DNA of 64,000 bases, taken from assembly GCA_038503075.1 (NCBI GenBank), contig JBCAML010000015.1, forward strand, positions 496,001 to 560,000, read 5' to 3'. Every line of letters starts with the position of its first letter. Position 1 is the first letter of the stretch. This DNA is from Gyromitra esculenta. Lineage: Eukaryota > Ascomycota > Pezizomycetes > Pezizales > Discinaceae. Made by a program: the position numbers and the translations under genes. The notes under the pieces were generated by a model. That model was not told the DNA's origin and searched no databases. It saw only the letters and a program-made list of their open reading frames with translations. Below are positions 11,827-23,902 of this stretch, in pieces.

Positions 11827-14488
11827 CTACACAACCCTCAGCTTCCTCCCGACCCTGCCAGCCTTACCCCTCTTTATCTTCTTCTTCCCAGACTCAAACG
11901 CACTAGCGCTAGCATGGTCACGTCCAACATTGTCGAGCGGCTTTACCTTGTAGATACGCACGATCCAGTTCTCGGTCGTGAACGCCTCTTCGAGGGTGTT
12001 GAGCTCGGGTCCCTTTGAGGGTAACTTAACGTTGCGGACACGGTCAGTGACCTGACCAGCGGGGAATAGACGGTCGTAGTTGTAGTATGACATCTTATAG
12101 AGGAGTGAGTTCTTCATGGTCTCAGTTGCTTGGTCGTCAACGCGATACTCGCCACGGGGAGTGAAGAATTCGGCTTCTTTGACTTCGTTGGGCCAGACAC
12201 CTTCGGCAATACGAATCATCCAGAGGAACTAAAGGGTGTTAGTTATGGCGCTCACTCGGAAGATTATTAAAAATGAAACATACCTTATTGATATCATCGC
12301 CAGAGTATCCCAACAAACCACCAAAGATGACAAGAACGTAATCGACGTCATGCTGTCTCAGGATCGGATACGACACCTCCTCCCTGGAGCTCATAGCCTT
12401 TCCGACAGTGGCAATATGTGTGTTGTTCCAGGTGTTATTATCAACGAGGGTAGTCCTGTCCGCCATACCGCCAATCTGGTAGCCGTAATCCCACCAAGAC
12501 ATGATCTTCGCATCCTCTGGGGTGTTCTTCCTGAGCCAGTAGTATGCCTCACGGTAATCATCAATGATATGCTGGCTTCCATCTGCACCACGCGAAGCCA
12601 AGACGACGGAGGGCGATGAGTAGGCGTTGGAAGTGACCCAGGTACAATGGAGGACAAAGACAAAGAGGTAGATAGTGAAAGCACTAACGACGATAAACTT
12701 GGAGGTGTTGGAGTAGATACCAATCATAGTACCCTTGGCAGAGTTGAGGAGGTTCTGGCGCTTCTTCTCGACTTTCTTGGCTGCTGGAGCTGGGGCCCCA
12801 GGAGTGTTGGTCTCGGAGGCGTCATCGGTGGTGGATGTAAGAGCGGATGGGTCCTCAGGGGTTTTGACAGAGAGGTAGGCATCCAAAATGTTGGACAAAG
12901 CGATGGCCGCAGTGACACAGACGACAGGAGTTAGGGTGAGCATTAGACGGACCATGACACCAGCGAAGTAGCTGGCCATGATGCCGTAGATGATGACGAA
13001 AACATGATGATCCTCAAGTGTGTTAAAACACATATAAATACCAGCGGGGAACATCCAGATCAGCATCTCAAGATCGAAGAAGAACGAGGGCCACGCGGTA
13101 GGCTGATGTTCAGAGACGGAGGCAATGATAGGAATGTGAATCTTGGCGTATCCGGTATCCCAGAGCGAATAGAAACGACCAGACCAAGGCGCAATGACAC
13201 CAGAAAGAGTCAAGAGCACGAGTACCGACATAGACCCGAGAAAAGTGATAGCGATGAATGATTTCAAGAGGGTTTGGAATTGACGGGACGGGACATGTTC
13301 GCGAACGAACTCGACAAAAGCGACAATCTGGATAAGACCAAAAACACCTATAGTACCAGAATTATCAGTATCAAAAACCAACTACACACGGCGTATTGGG
13401 TAGATAAACATACCAAGTGCAGACATGTGCTCGGAAGACCTAATAGGCAAGAAACCAACGAATGGAATTTGCATGCTCCCCAACGTCCCAAGAGCGAACC
13501 AACTGGTATATGCCACATACAGCCTTGGAGAGTACCTCCCCATTGCAATCAAAACGAGTGCGTGTAGTGGGATCATGTTCGTAATGAAAACGTAACCACC
13601 CCAGGCAGCAACCATGTAGAAGTAAAACAACGCGCAAAGAGCACCCCAGTATGCGCTCCCAACCTTCAAGGCCTTAATCCAGAGGTAGAACGTGAACATT
13701 AATAGGAAGATGGCAATCGCCTCGTTGTCGTAAGAACCAGCGACGGAACGAGAGATGTAACCAGGGGCAATACCAATGAAGGCCGCGGCAAGAAGACCGG
13801 CGGATTCATCCTTCATCTCCTTGGTAAACAGGTAGGTTGCGAACGCCGTGAGGCCCGAGAATGCCGGAGCGAGGAGGACACAGACATTACGAATGTCAAC
13901 AGGGAAAGTCAGGAAGCGGAGAATGTGATAAATGGCGCCGGAAGTGACCATAAGACCTGGATAAAGGGTACCGCCAGTAACACGACCGAGGGGATGCCAT
14001 GTTCCTAGAAACAACGGCAACACCGTTAGAGCCAACAATTGAACACGAGCTGTAGATGGTAATAAAGGTACATACGATCATCGAACCAATCCCAGAAATT
14101 GTAAAACCCGTTCTTGACGAGGTATTTCGAAGCGCGAAAGTTGAACCACGGATCAACTAAGAGTCGTCGTCAGCTTGTGTACACCAACAAAGGACACCTA
14201 ATAGCGCCCTCTATGTGTCGTTCTAGACTCAATGGTCACGGGGTAGTGAAGACTTACACTCATGAATAATACTTTCGAACCCTATCTTTCAATTAGTACG
14301 CATGCTCCTTTAAACCAAATTCAGGGGCTCAAAATGCTACGATCAAAGGGGAGCTTACGAATTACAGAAAACAGACGACTAGATAGAGCCGCACCGGCGA
14401 TAGTAATAAGAATAACAACCTTTAACAGTTGACGTATGTTTTTTGTAGACTCGTCCTTGAGGAGGCTTTTGACGCCTGTAGACGACAT
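11827..14488 (-). CDS. stt3: Oligosaccharyltransferase catalytic subunit STT3
   Basis: Transfers the lipid-linked glycan to Asn-X-Ser/Thr in the ER lumen; family GT66, multi-pass membrane protein. Exons on the minus strand: 14488..14359, 14281..14258 (24 nt), 14156..14076, 14004..13414, 13347..12284 and 12228..11827, total 763 aa in phase. Seen: first luminal loop with [10 protein letters not shown] (split by introns), many hydrophobic helices, loop motif SVSEHQPT (about 352-359), catalytic WWDYG (560-564), and the conserved tandem sequons DNNTWNNT (578-585). The C-terminus is basic. About 40 residues (430-475), Ser/Thr/Asp then Ala/Lys-rich, lie between helices. Divergent from csn8 with a 307-bp spacer. 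Confidence 0.96.
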
Positions 14489-14795
14489 AGTGGGCGGTGG
14501 TGCTGCGATTGCTCGGTGTGAGCGGACGTTGGTGGAATTGGAAGAGAGCTCTCACTCGAGAGAGAAAGGGCAGGCAGACAAACTTGAAGGTGTCTTCTCG
14601 GTACCAGCTAACCGTTAGGTGTCTCCTTCGCGAGTCGGCAAGTGTGCCAAGACAAATGCAGCTGGGGTTGGGAAGGTCACTCAGCCTCAACCCACCACTC
14701 CCCCACCACAAGGTCCGGTTGTTTGTACTCCCCCGCCATATTCACACTTTCTCACCATCAGCGCTTTCATTAATATTGCTAGTCCCCTATCCATC
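14489..14795. promoter_or_regulatory. Shared divergent promoter, stt3 / csn8
   Basis: 307 bp between the two start codons. It has GC-mixed and pyrimidine-rich tracts and no clear TATA box. Both genes must draw their core promoters from it. Confidence 0.55.
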
Positions 14796-15516
14796 ATGGC
14801 ACCATCACTGAGTATCGAATATCTTGCTACCCTCGCAGTGGATGTCTCTATCCCCCCATCAACTCTTGTTGATCTTCTCGCGGACCTCGAGAGCACAGCT
14901 TACAGCTCCGTCATCACACCATCCACCACCGAAATCCTTTCCAACTTTTATAGCACTTATCTGTTTTCTCTCTTCCTATGTGATGACCTGTGAGCTCTCT
15001 ATATCCTCCCCATATCTTTCCAAATACCCACTAATATTACCCCCACTCCCCAGCAATGAAGCCCGCTTCCTCACCAAACGCATCCCAACAAATTACCTTC
15101 AGTCGGATCCACTACTGATATCGACCTACACCCTTCTTCGTGCCCTCTACACACGTTCTTACCCCAGCGTTTACACCACACTCTCCTCCGCGCCTTGGTC
15201 GTCCACCATCACCCCACTTGCGAACCGTTTCCTAGAGCACTTCCGTCGCAAGACATTTATCCTACTATCGAGAGCTTACACCACGATCTCCCCCAAAGCT
15301 GCAGCTAGCTACCTTGGCTTTGCAGAAGGCGAAGAGGCAACGATGATTGCGAAGGCTGTTGCCGAAGGATGGGAGTTTGAGGAGGCTGCGGGGATGCTGA
15401 AGCCGGTTGCTGTTGATGACGATGCGGATCTAGAAGATGTTGATATACTTGTCGATGGAAAGGACGGAAGAATCGCGAGGTTGACGGGTCTGGTTACACA
15501 TTTAACAGAAATCTAA
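14796..15516 (+). CDS. csn8: COP9 signalosome subunit 8 (CSN8/CsnH-like)
   Basis: Subunit of the CSN deneddylase that acts on cullin-RING ligases, controlling development and light responses in fungi (family knowledge). Exons are 14796..14989 and 15054..15516 (phase 2 join), giving 218 aa. The core matches the CSN8/PSMD8/eIF3K helical domain: helix with SDPLLISTYTLLRALYTRSY, then ANRFLEHFRRKTFILLSRAYT and SPKAAASYLGF, followed by the winged-helix-like segment ending in an acidic stretch. The N-terminal helices are less conserved, as usual. PSMD8 or eIF3K are less likely because of length and the FRRKTFILLSRAYT motif. Confidence 0.82.
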
Positions 15517-15810
15517 AATTATGACTTGGGAGGGTGTTGATGTGCCACGATTTGAGGGGTGCAGGAGTTTCGTTATTATTATTTTTCGTTTGTATGTTCA
15601 TACTATAGGGTATCCGGGTTCTTTTTCTCTCTGCGTTTCCGCTAGAGGCTTTATTAAGAATATTACAATTTACAATGCAAGACGCGATATTTTCTTGCAG
15701 CTGATGTTGAAACTTGGATAAGAAACCAAAAGATAAGAGTCACACGCTATAACCAAGTTAGGGGGATAACAAGTAAATTTGTACAGACTTCCTAGCTCAC
15801 AGTAACCTAC

Positions 15811-16912
15811 CTACAATGCTACTCCGGCCCATCCTTCATGGAAATCAAGCAGGGTCATGTAAAACGCGACCATTTCGGCGGCAAAGGTAGTCGCAAGCAG
15901 AATAAACGAAAGTAGACTTCCCTGGGTATCACCAAACAAAACGCCAGTGCCATGCGAGATCTCAAACAGGGAATGTAGATCAAGATTACCTTGAATACCC
16001 CCAAAAAGGTCAGAACCGAGATTGAACACACGTAAAGCAAAGGCTTTCCAAGTAAATGAACAAAAAAGTGAGGGGAAAGGGGATATATATATAAAAAAAC
16101 CACTATAATTGGATGGTGGAACAAAAAAAAAAAGAGGTATCAAGTCTAGTTACCAACCATCAAATCCCCCAGGGATGCTTCCATAATTGTAGCTGCTGCC
16201 ATTCTCTTTGCCCTTCTCCTTCTCCTGCTCTCTCCCTGCGCCGTTGGCGCGAATCTTGAAGGGGCTTGACGCACCGAATGTGTTTTCCGGTGTGAGTACG
16301 CTAAACGGTATCCGTGTTTGCCTTGGTGGAGTTGAGGGGCGTGGTGGGATAAGACGTTTTGAGACCGGATCAGACGATTCTCCTACCAAAGGTAATGGTG
16401 TTAATTCCAACCATACATATAATAACGGACTAGGACTAGTAATAGCATACCAGGTTTCTCCATTCCAGCCATTTCGTCTAATAAAAATACAGACTGTTTC
16501 TCTATCCCTTTACCCTTATGGTCGATAGGATCCTTTTTTGCCACAACTCTCATCGGCGGTTTCTTCGGCATAAATGTCTTCTTTACCATCATACCCGGCA
16601 CCGGCGTAGGGGTGCCTCTGGTCTTTGGTCCTCTGTGAAGTACTAGAGCTTTCGACCCAGTTGTAGGAGTAACGATGAAAGCTATAGACATCGTTAACCA
16701 CCATCACTTATTCCTTCTGGATACGAAAACATACGTCTCAGTGCTCCTAGACGCAACGGCGTGTTCCCTACCTCGCCTACAACATCCTCTTCATCTGAGG
16801 ACTCATAGTACATCAACGCTGCTGGCTCTGCGCGTTTCGAAAGTGGATGATAGACCTCGCGTTGGCAACCATAACCGCGGCGAGCAAACGATGGGGCTGG
16901 TGATGCTGACAT
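15811..16912 (-). CDS. Unrecognised protein with C-terminal hydrophobic segment
   Basis: Not recognised. Four exons are supported by splice sites and unbroken phase: 16912..16735, 16681..16451, 16382..16154 and 16102..15811, total 309 aa. The N-terminus is basic, then acidic (ESSDEEDVVGEVG). The middle is Pro/Lys-rich with PKTRGTPTPVPGMM and many Ser/Thr-Pro sites, and residues about 175-200 are charged. The last exon has Phe-rich hydrophobic sequence and one probable membrane helix (LLSFILLATTFAAEMVAFYM) about 15 residues before the stop. That suggests a tail-anchored protein or a nuclear-envelope-type membrane protein, which is inference. The last intron (16103..16153) is the least certain join; an alternative acceptor would drop about 17 residues. 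Convergent with csn8. Confidence 0.6.
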
Positions 16913-19637
16913 TGTTTGTTCCTTTCTTTTTGTCCCAAGCGCGGGGCGAGAATGGGTTCGGCCGTGGGGCTTGTATGGGCGGGTGTGTTTATGACACGGG
17001 CTTAGGGTGGGAAGGCTGGATTTTATGTTCTGGGGAAACAACAAACAACTAGGTAGCCCAAGGTTAGGCTGTCGCACGTGCATTATTTGTTTACTCAACG
17101 GATAAAACTCTAAGTCGTACTTGACTATTTCTATAACCATACTGGCAACTGTAACATAATACATCATGATACGTCAGCTATCCTCCAATCCATACCCACG
17201 ACACAATGCACGTGGGCCAAAAATAGACACATCCGGAAACGGAGGTAGCCAAGAACTAGTTTAGCGAGGTGAGGCTCAAAAAAGCCTATTTCTCGGAGGC
17301 CTCGATCCGGGTTTTTTTATATTTCAAGTAACACCGAGAGAGGAAGCTCCTTCGCAGCTTTTGTGCATCCGGATATATTTGCCGTTCCCAAAATTCTGTT
17401 ATATCAATCACACTTCATAAAAAATTAGAGGCAATCCACCATATTCATACGCAAATAATACCTAGCTTCTCGGATTTCTAAGGGTTGCCATTGTTAGCGC
17501 ATATTCAATAGAGATTATCTCAAAAAATGTTTGTCATTGCTGTGGAAACTTTGAAGCCATCCATAATTTCAATTTCCCTGGTCTAGCAAAACACTGCCTA
17601 TCACTCGAAAAAGCCACTGACATCCCCGAGAAAAAAGCTGCAGCACGTGCCAGCTACCCGCAGCATTCCCCTTGAATCGTATATTCAAGATCCCTGTAAA
17701 TTGCCCATCTCCACACGCGGTCAAGTGAAACTATGAAGCTATAAATTTTTAAGGTAAGAAATTACCTCTAACCACCTTTCTAACAAGTTTCTGATATCCC
17801 AATACCTGACCTACCATATCCTTGAGTTACACTAGAACTCTACACAAGTAGGTAGTATCATGAAGATAGATCATGGAGAGATTAGGTGTGGTAGGGACGC
17901 CTTCTCCAAATGGGGGTGTGAGTTTAAAATTAGTCGAACTATCGCTTTTGGATGTCGTTCCAGATCGATTAGGGTAGATTGTGCCAAGAAGTCACCTGCG
18001 AATGGTTGGTTGCTGTGAATTCGCTTTCGGATCTTGCCTAATCACTACATCAATATCTCCTTAAACAAAAGAAAAGTAAATTCTTAAAAAGCTGTAGCAG
18101 CTTGAATCAGCTCTTTCGAGATCACTTCTTATAGGTAACTAGGCCTCGGCTTTGCGATATATCTAGCCAATAGGGCTAGATATGGCCTTTCCATCAAGAA
18201 TTGCTGGTGCATAAGAAAGGGAGGAATTTATCGATCTAGTGGATGTATTAAGCTAGTTAAAGAGTTAGCGATATGAAGCAGTAAAAAGCCAAACAGTCAA
18301 GTTAAAAAGAGATACGAGTGTTCTGAAATAAGGACGTTATTACCAGATAGCTTGTGCAGCGTTTCAGCCCGTTCCGTGAATCATTTACCCCATCGAATAA
18401 GTTGTTTTTAAGCCATCACAAGACTCTTCTGCCACCGACAGGTCAGGGAGTATCCCAATAATGGAAAGGAAAGGAGCAAGGTATTAAACCCATCATATCC
18501 CATCAGTTCGAAATGCACAAGGTATCAATCTATAAGTCGTCAGCGCTCCGTTCAATGCCATCATACGCTAAACCTAGTAACCCATTAATATAACAAACGT
18601 AACTCTATGTTAATCCCACAGCCTAAATCTTTAGCATCGTAAAGACATCCACCTACAAGTTTGTAATGTTGTTTCTGGTGTCCGGATTCATACGTAAATG
18701 GATAGGTAAACCTAGGAGTATCAATTTTTGGTATCGAACAAGGAGAACAGAAATGAAATAGCAGTCCAGGTAAACGGCTAGAATATTCTTCCATTGGTTC
18801 TCTCAGAGAGGTTTTATCGTTACTTTAAATAGTGGAGCATTGGAAGAGAGCATAATTCGCATCATGCTTTTGAATAGCTCACTGTGGAGATCGTTATGAT
18901 ACTTCAATATCAATCTCTATAGGAGACACATAGGTAGGTACTTGAAAAGATGGCGAGATATAAATATTTTGGGTGTGTAGAGGTTAAGGAAGAAGGTTGG
19001 AAGGTTGACCTTAGCCGCCAGGTACGGAGGTCCCAGGCTGATTGCTATTCTATTATTTGTTCATGCTAAGCTTTCTGGATCACCCTTGCATTTGCCTAAT
19101 CTTCCACTCACGGCTTAGAGGTTTTTGTGGTCCGTGTGCAGGAATCGCAGATTTTTGGTTGCGCACGATTTTATCTACTAATCAGAGTTTCCCCACTACA
19201 AATCGGGATATTTATATCAATTTCACACGGAAAGAAGCTCTTAATGACACAGAATTTTTGCAACTGTTTTTTTTAAAATTTATTTTACATCTGTGAGAAA
19301 AAAGAGGTATCAAGCTGAAAATACCACACACATGGCTATCAGAAAACTTAAGAATCTCAACCGCCACCACACTATCTCAAATACAGAATCCACCAAAAGA
19401 AAAAAACCCTCTCCTTCCCCACAAAACTGGGTGAAAGAAAATAACACTAAAGAATAAAGAAATATAACACCAAACAAACCAAATACCTCCCATGAAGTTC
19501 TAATTTTTTTCCAGAATCCACGAAAATCACTTCCAATGAAAAGAAAAGTGAGAAGGAAAAAACGCAAATATCGTCGCTACTTATCATTATCATGAAACTA
19601 AGAACTAACACGAGCCCGCTCTATGACTTAAGGTGGT
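16913..19637. other. Gene-free 2.7 kb
   Basis: AT-rich, with stop codons frequent in all frames. Contains a 10-bp stem hairpin at 18159..18183 and otherwise nothing I can name. It lies between the start of the membrane-protein gene and the 3' end of the vWA gene. Confidence 0.55.
18159..18183. repeat. 10-bp inverted repeat with 5-nt loop
   Basis: ATATCTAGCC, five bases, then GGCTAGATAT: a perfect stem in intergenic DNA. Function unknown. Confidence 0.6.
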
Positions 19638-21543
19638 TTATTTGGGCGGATGTCCGCCACCATACTGGGCATTGGGCGTATACGCGGCTGGTGGTGGTGG
19701 TGCATTTGGATTGAACCCACCGGCCGACTGCGGCGGATATCCACCTGGGGCTTGACCTTGCGGTGGGTAACCACCTTGGGGCTGACCACCTTGAGGCTGA
19801 CCATACGGCTGGGGCGTACCATAAGGGCGTGGACCGACAGGAGGGGGGCCACCATAGGCGCCTGGAGGACGTGGGCTAGCCGAGGGAGGGCCGCCAAGCC
19901 CACCATAACCTGCCTGAAGGCCAGGCGGGTGTTGGCCACTTGGGGGATGTCCGTACGGTTGCTGTTGCTGTTGTTGCTGTTGCTGTTGTTGCTGTTGCGG
20001 TGCACCGTATTGCTGTTGCGGTACCCCGTATGGTTGCTGCGGGGCACCGTATTGCTGTGGTGGGGCACCATATGGAGAAGGTGCAGCACCACCGCCGTAG
20101 GATTGGGAACCAGTGGGTTTAGCGTCTTCGTCTTTGTTATCGTACTAATGGCGTGTGAGCTAGCGCATTTTCAAAAGCGTACAAATGAGCGGGGGTTTTG
20201 AGGGGAGCTTACGCTTGCATCAATGCTTCCGAGGAGAAGCTTGGTGTACCAGAGATGTCTGGTCAGAGTGAGACCCTTGGCTTTCCATTCGCTAGATTCC
20301 ATCTCAAAGTCTGCAGCAGTTAGTAGATGGAATGTTAGGGGTATAAATAGGATACTTACTTGATGTGCAATCGATCAACCCACCAATGGCTTTGTCCTTA
20401 TCAAGTTGGGCCAAGAATTCTTGAGCACCCTTATCATTTCCGACTTGTGCGATTTGGAAGTTGACAACTGTTGCCAAAGTTAGCTTAAAAATTCGTTTCT
20501 AGATCGCGGGTGAGCTAGTAATTACCCCCTCTCCCCTGGAAATGGTTCGAAACTCTCTGAATATGCGCCTGGAATTCGCCGTGAACATTATCCGTCGGTC
20601 TTCCATCAGTAATGATTATGACCGAGAACGGCTTTTTCAGTCCTCCGGCTCTATCCGGGGCATACACCAATGGGTCCAGAATCTTATTCTTCAAACTCGT
20701 CGCCAACGGAGTAACGTCTTCGAACCTGACACGGTCGATCAAATCCATAGCATCCTTTTCCGTCTTGATGTTGTCGCCCTGAACGTTCGAGTTCATGAAT
20801 CTCACTGAGAACCCATCCTGATCAAAAAGACCTGTCGCGTAAGCTACACTCGCGAGGATGAATTTCAGCTCGTCGATAAGTCCATCGCCGAACCTCATGC
20901 TACCAGAATCGTCGAGTAGGAACACTACATCGAACAACGCAAGTTTGACGAAATCGAATCCGACCTCCTTTGGTAGTTTCCAGTGGTTACAAAGCATATT
21001 AACCGGATCATTTCGAGCTAGATCCTGCGCCATTTGGATCAACTTCTGCTCTGGGTACATGTGCTCGATACGCTTTTCTTTGACGGCCTCCTTCAAGATG
21101 GACAAGAGAACGCCTGCGTCTGGCGGGGGCCCTGTTGGGGTTGGTCCTCCAGGTGGCACACCTCCATACTGCTGCGGTGGGGCACCATAGGGTTGTTGGC
21201 CATAGCCGGGTTGTGGTGATTGTCCGTACGGGGAACCATACGGTTGCTGCTGCTGCTGCTGGCCCTGGGGTCCATAAGCATTTTGTGGTGGGTATGATGG
21301 GTATGATGGATAGAAGTTAGGATTTACATATGGCTGGTAGCCCCCCGGCCCCTGTGGGCCGCCCTGAGGAGGGTACCCTGGGTACTGGCCTTGCGGCGCA
21401 GGCTGCCCATAGGGTTGGGGTGGTGCTTGACCATAGGGTGCTGGAGCCTGACCATATTGAGCTGGAGCAGGTCCCCCACCACCAGCTGTTTGAGAAGCGG
21501 CAACTTTTGAGGCAAGCTGGCGGTCGGCGTAATAATTATACAT
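19638..21543 (-). CDS. vWA-domain protein with Pro/Gly/Gln/Tyr-rich arms
   Basis: Predicted cytoplasmic von Willebrand A-domain protein of unknown role, found in filamentous fungi as 'vWA domain protein'. Exons on the minus strand: 21543..20526, 20467..20360, 20310..20213 and 20144..19638, total 576 aa in phase. Residues 25-140 are rich in PYGQ/PPQ-type units with a 6-Gln run. The vWA fold (about 203-410) begins LALFDVVFLL and carries a MIDAS DDSGSM (211-216), a later IITDGRPTDN strand, and conserved Asn/Asp. The last 160 residues again have PYGAPQQ-type units with a Gln run encoded by a (CTG/TTG)n tract near 19960-20000 on the plus strand. The leader probably has an intron (donor GTAAGT at 21857), so an upstream ATG lies in the 5'UTR. 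Confidence 0.85.
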
Positions 21544-23902
21544 TAGTTAACTGTCCTAAAAAGTGTGTTTTACAAGTTTTTTTAGGGGAAGATAACGATG
21601 ATGGGGAATTGTGATATGATGCGATGCGATGCGAGGATAGGGATGTAGGAAGTGTTTGAGAGAAGTGGATTGTAGTAGTGGATTGTAATAGTGGAGTGGA
21701 GCGTATAGTAGAGTGTGTTAAAGAAGTGAAGTGCAGAGAGTAGGGTAGTGTAGTATTATAACGAACAAAGCAAGGGCGGGTAGGGGAATGCAAATGCTCT
21801 TATACCACAAAGCGTAGGAAGGAAAGAGCAAAGAAAACGCCACTATGATGTACTTACTCCCATATTGAATCAGATATAGGTCAGAGGATGGGTTGTTGAA
21901 ATTTTCGGATTATGGATAGGTTTGAGCGGGCGAAGTTGTTGGGTATTCGGCACAAGGAAAAAAGGTGTTGAATGAAGTAAAGCTCCAGTGGGGTAAGGCG
22001 GAATAATAAATAACACTGCGAGACAGGCGGGAGAGGGGAGGAGATAGTAATGACTGTGCGGCACACTGGAGTTACGCTCTTTGCCTGAACATATCATGTC
22101 GTCAGCCTGACAAGGTTTACTGGGCTGTGAAGGAGGGGCTCCAGTCTCTGCCCCACTATAGCAGCATGCTACCATCACCTTATCACCTACCTCCCCGGTA
22201 CCAACCGCTTACTCTAGAATATACCCTTACATTTAACCAATCATAACACCGTGACTGTACAGGAACAGCGACAAACGTTAAAAAGTATCTCTCATCGTTT
22301 TCAGAATGGACTGGGCCTGTGCTTTTTGATGAGCGAGTTTAGAACCTCAATTGATTTATTTATTTTATTTTATTTTTGTTGCGTACGTACGCAAAAGTAG
22401 CCCAATCTCAAAACGTCGTGCCATTACGAATTCTCTGGTAGCTAAGAAGCTTGGGAAAAAAGGGATGCACCGAGTGCGGAAGGCCCAAGTGTCGGTTTCT
22501 ATGTAGGATGCGTGTACCTACCTGGAGAAGCGCCGTGAGTACATACTAGGTAGATAGCCTTTATTATGCGCTCTTAACCATACTGGCTTGGAAGGGGGTT
22601 TTCGCTCATATAATACTCTCTCCCAGTCAAACACCATGTACCACAGCTATGCAGGTGCAAAATATTCCTGGGTCATAGAATCCGGATTTGAAGAGCGGCA
22701 GATCTCCTGCATGGGCGCAGCAAGCTCTTCTCACATGTTCGCGAACACCAGAGTTTGTTTGCTGCTCAGGTCTAGTCTGAGCCCTTGAGGGGCGAAGTTC
22801 GCAACAACGGCGAAAATGAGGTCACTTGAAACTCTCTAGCGTTTTCTGGGGGAGCAGCAGTAGCAACATCAGCAGCACGGACGGGCGCAAAGGCGGGAGC
22901 GGAGATGGCTTCCCCTCACCTGAGAGCTACATATGTAGTCTCGGGCTTCTTTCCCTCGTGGGGTTTGTTTTGTTCGGCCAGTTTATATAAGAACGGGTCT
23001 ATTCGTATGTGGAAGAAATAAAAAAATTGAACTCGGGGCTGCGTGCGTACCCTTCGTACGGCACCCTCAACCACGTTGTCCCATAGAACCCCAGGAACCT
23101 TGTCCGCCGGTCCCGGTCGGCTTTGCAACGAACGCCCACTCCATGCTGGCAATCAATCTGGTTGCCGAGGGGCGCGTGTTCCGGCGTAATCGTAATCTGA
23201 TCTCTCATCTCTGTAACACAACAGCAGGAGCCTTTCTAGATTTCGGCCAGGGAAGAAAAAGGAAAGCTGGAGAAGAAATAAAGGCATTGTTTTTATCTCG
23301 TGCTGCAGGATGATTGCTGTCACCTGTGCTGGTGTGTGAAAAAATAGGATTGTCATCGATGGCAGACGAGCAAGAGACCAGTAAACGTGGCGCGCGGTTG
23401 TGCTGTTCTGTTTCTCGTTTCTTGCAGACACATCCTGCTTCTGCTTGGTTGCTTGGGGTGCTTGGTTGCTGCGTGCGACGGACGGACACCCTTCAAGAGA
23501 AAAATACGACCGCTGACCGTAATCTCTCAACGCTCGAGCTGCAACATCTTCTTCTCTTCTCTCTGTGATAGTCTGTATCTCTCGAACCCCCTCCCCTCCT
23601 CCCCTCCTCGGCCAGTTTTCCCACCAGATATCATCAGCTCTCTCCAGCCCGCCCGCACCTCCCCTCCGCTACCCACCCACACCCATCGCGTCCCCCTCCC
23701 CCAATCCCTTGCTGCCTCGCTCTCCAGCCACACTCGAGTCTTAGTCTCACCACTACCCCCATCAGGCGTGTGCTGTCGTCCTCGTGCGTGACTTCAACCT
23801 CTGCGACATCCCGAGTTCTTTTTTCCTTCTCCCCCCCTTCCTATACTAAAAATCTTCGAACCCCCTAGTCTCTAGTCTTTAATAACTATATAATACTGCG
23901 CG
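21544..23902. promoter_or_regulatory. Divergent upstream region of the vWA gene and vac8
   Basis: 2.36 kb. The first 320 bp hold the probable leader intron of the vWA gene (about 21585..21857). A perfect 16-bp palindrome lies at 22379..22394. From 23570 on the sequence is CT-rich and leads to the vac8 ATG. No other gene recognised; short frames here have no family features. Confidence 0.5.
22379..22394. repeat. 16-bp perfect palindrome
   Basis: TTGCGTACGTACGCAA, self-complementary over its whole length, in the upstream region between the vWA gene and vac8. May be a binding site for a dimeric factor. Confidence 0.65.
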
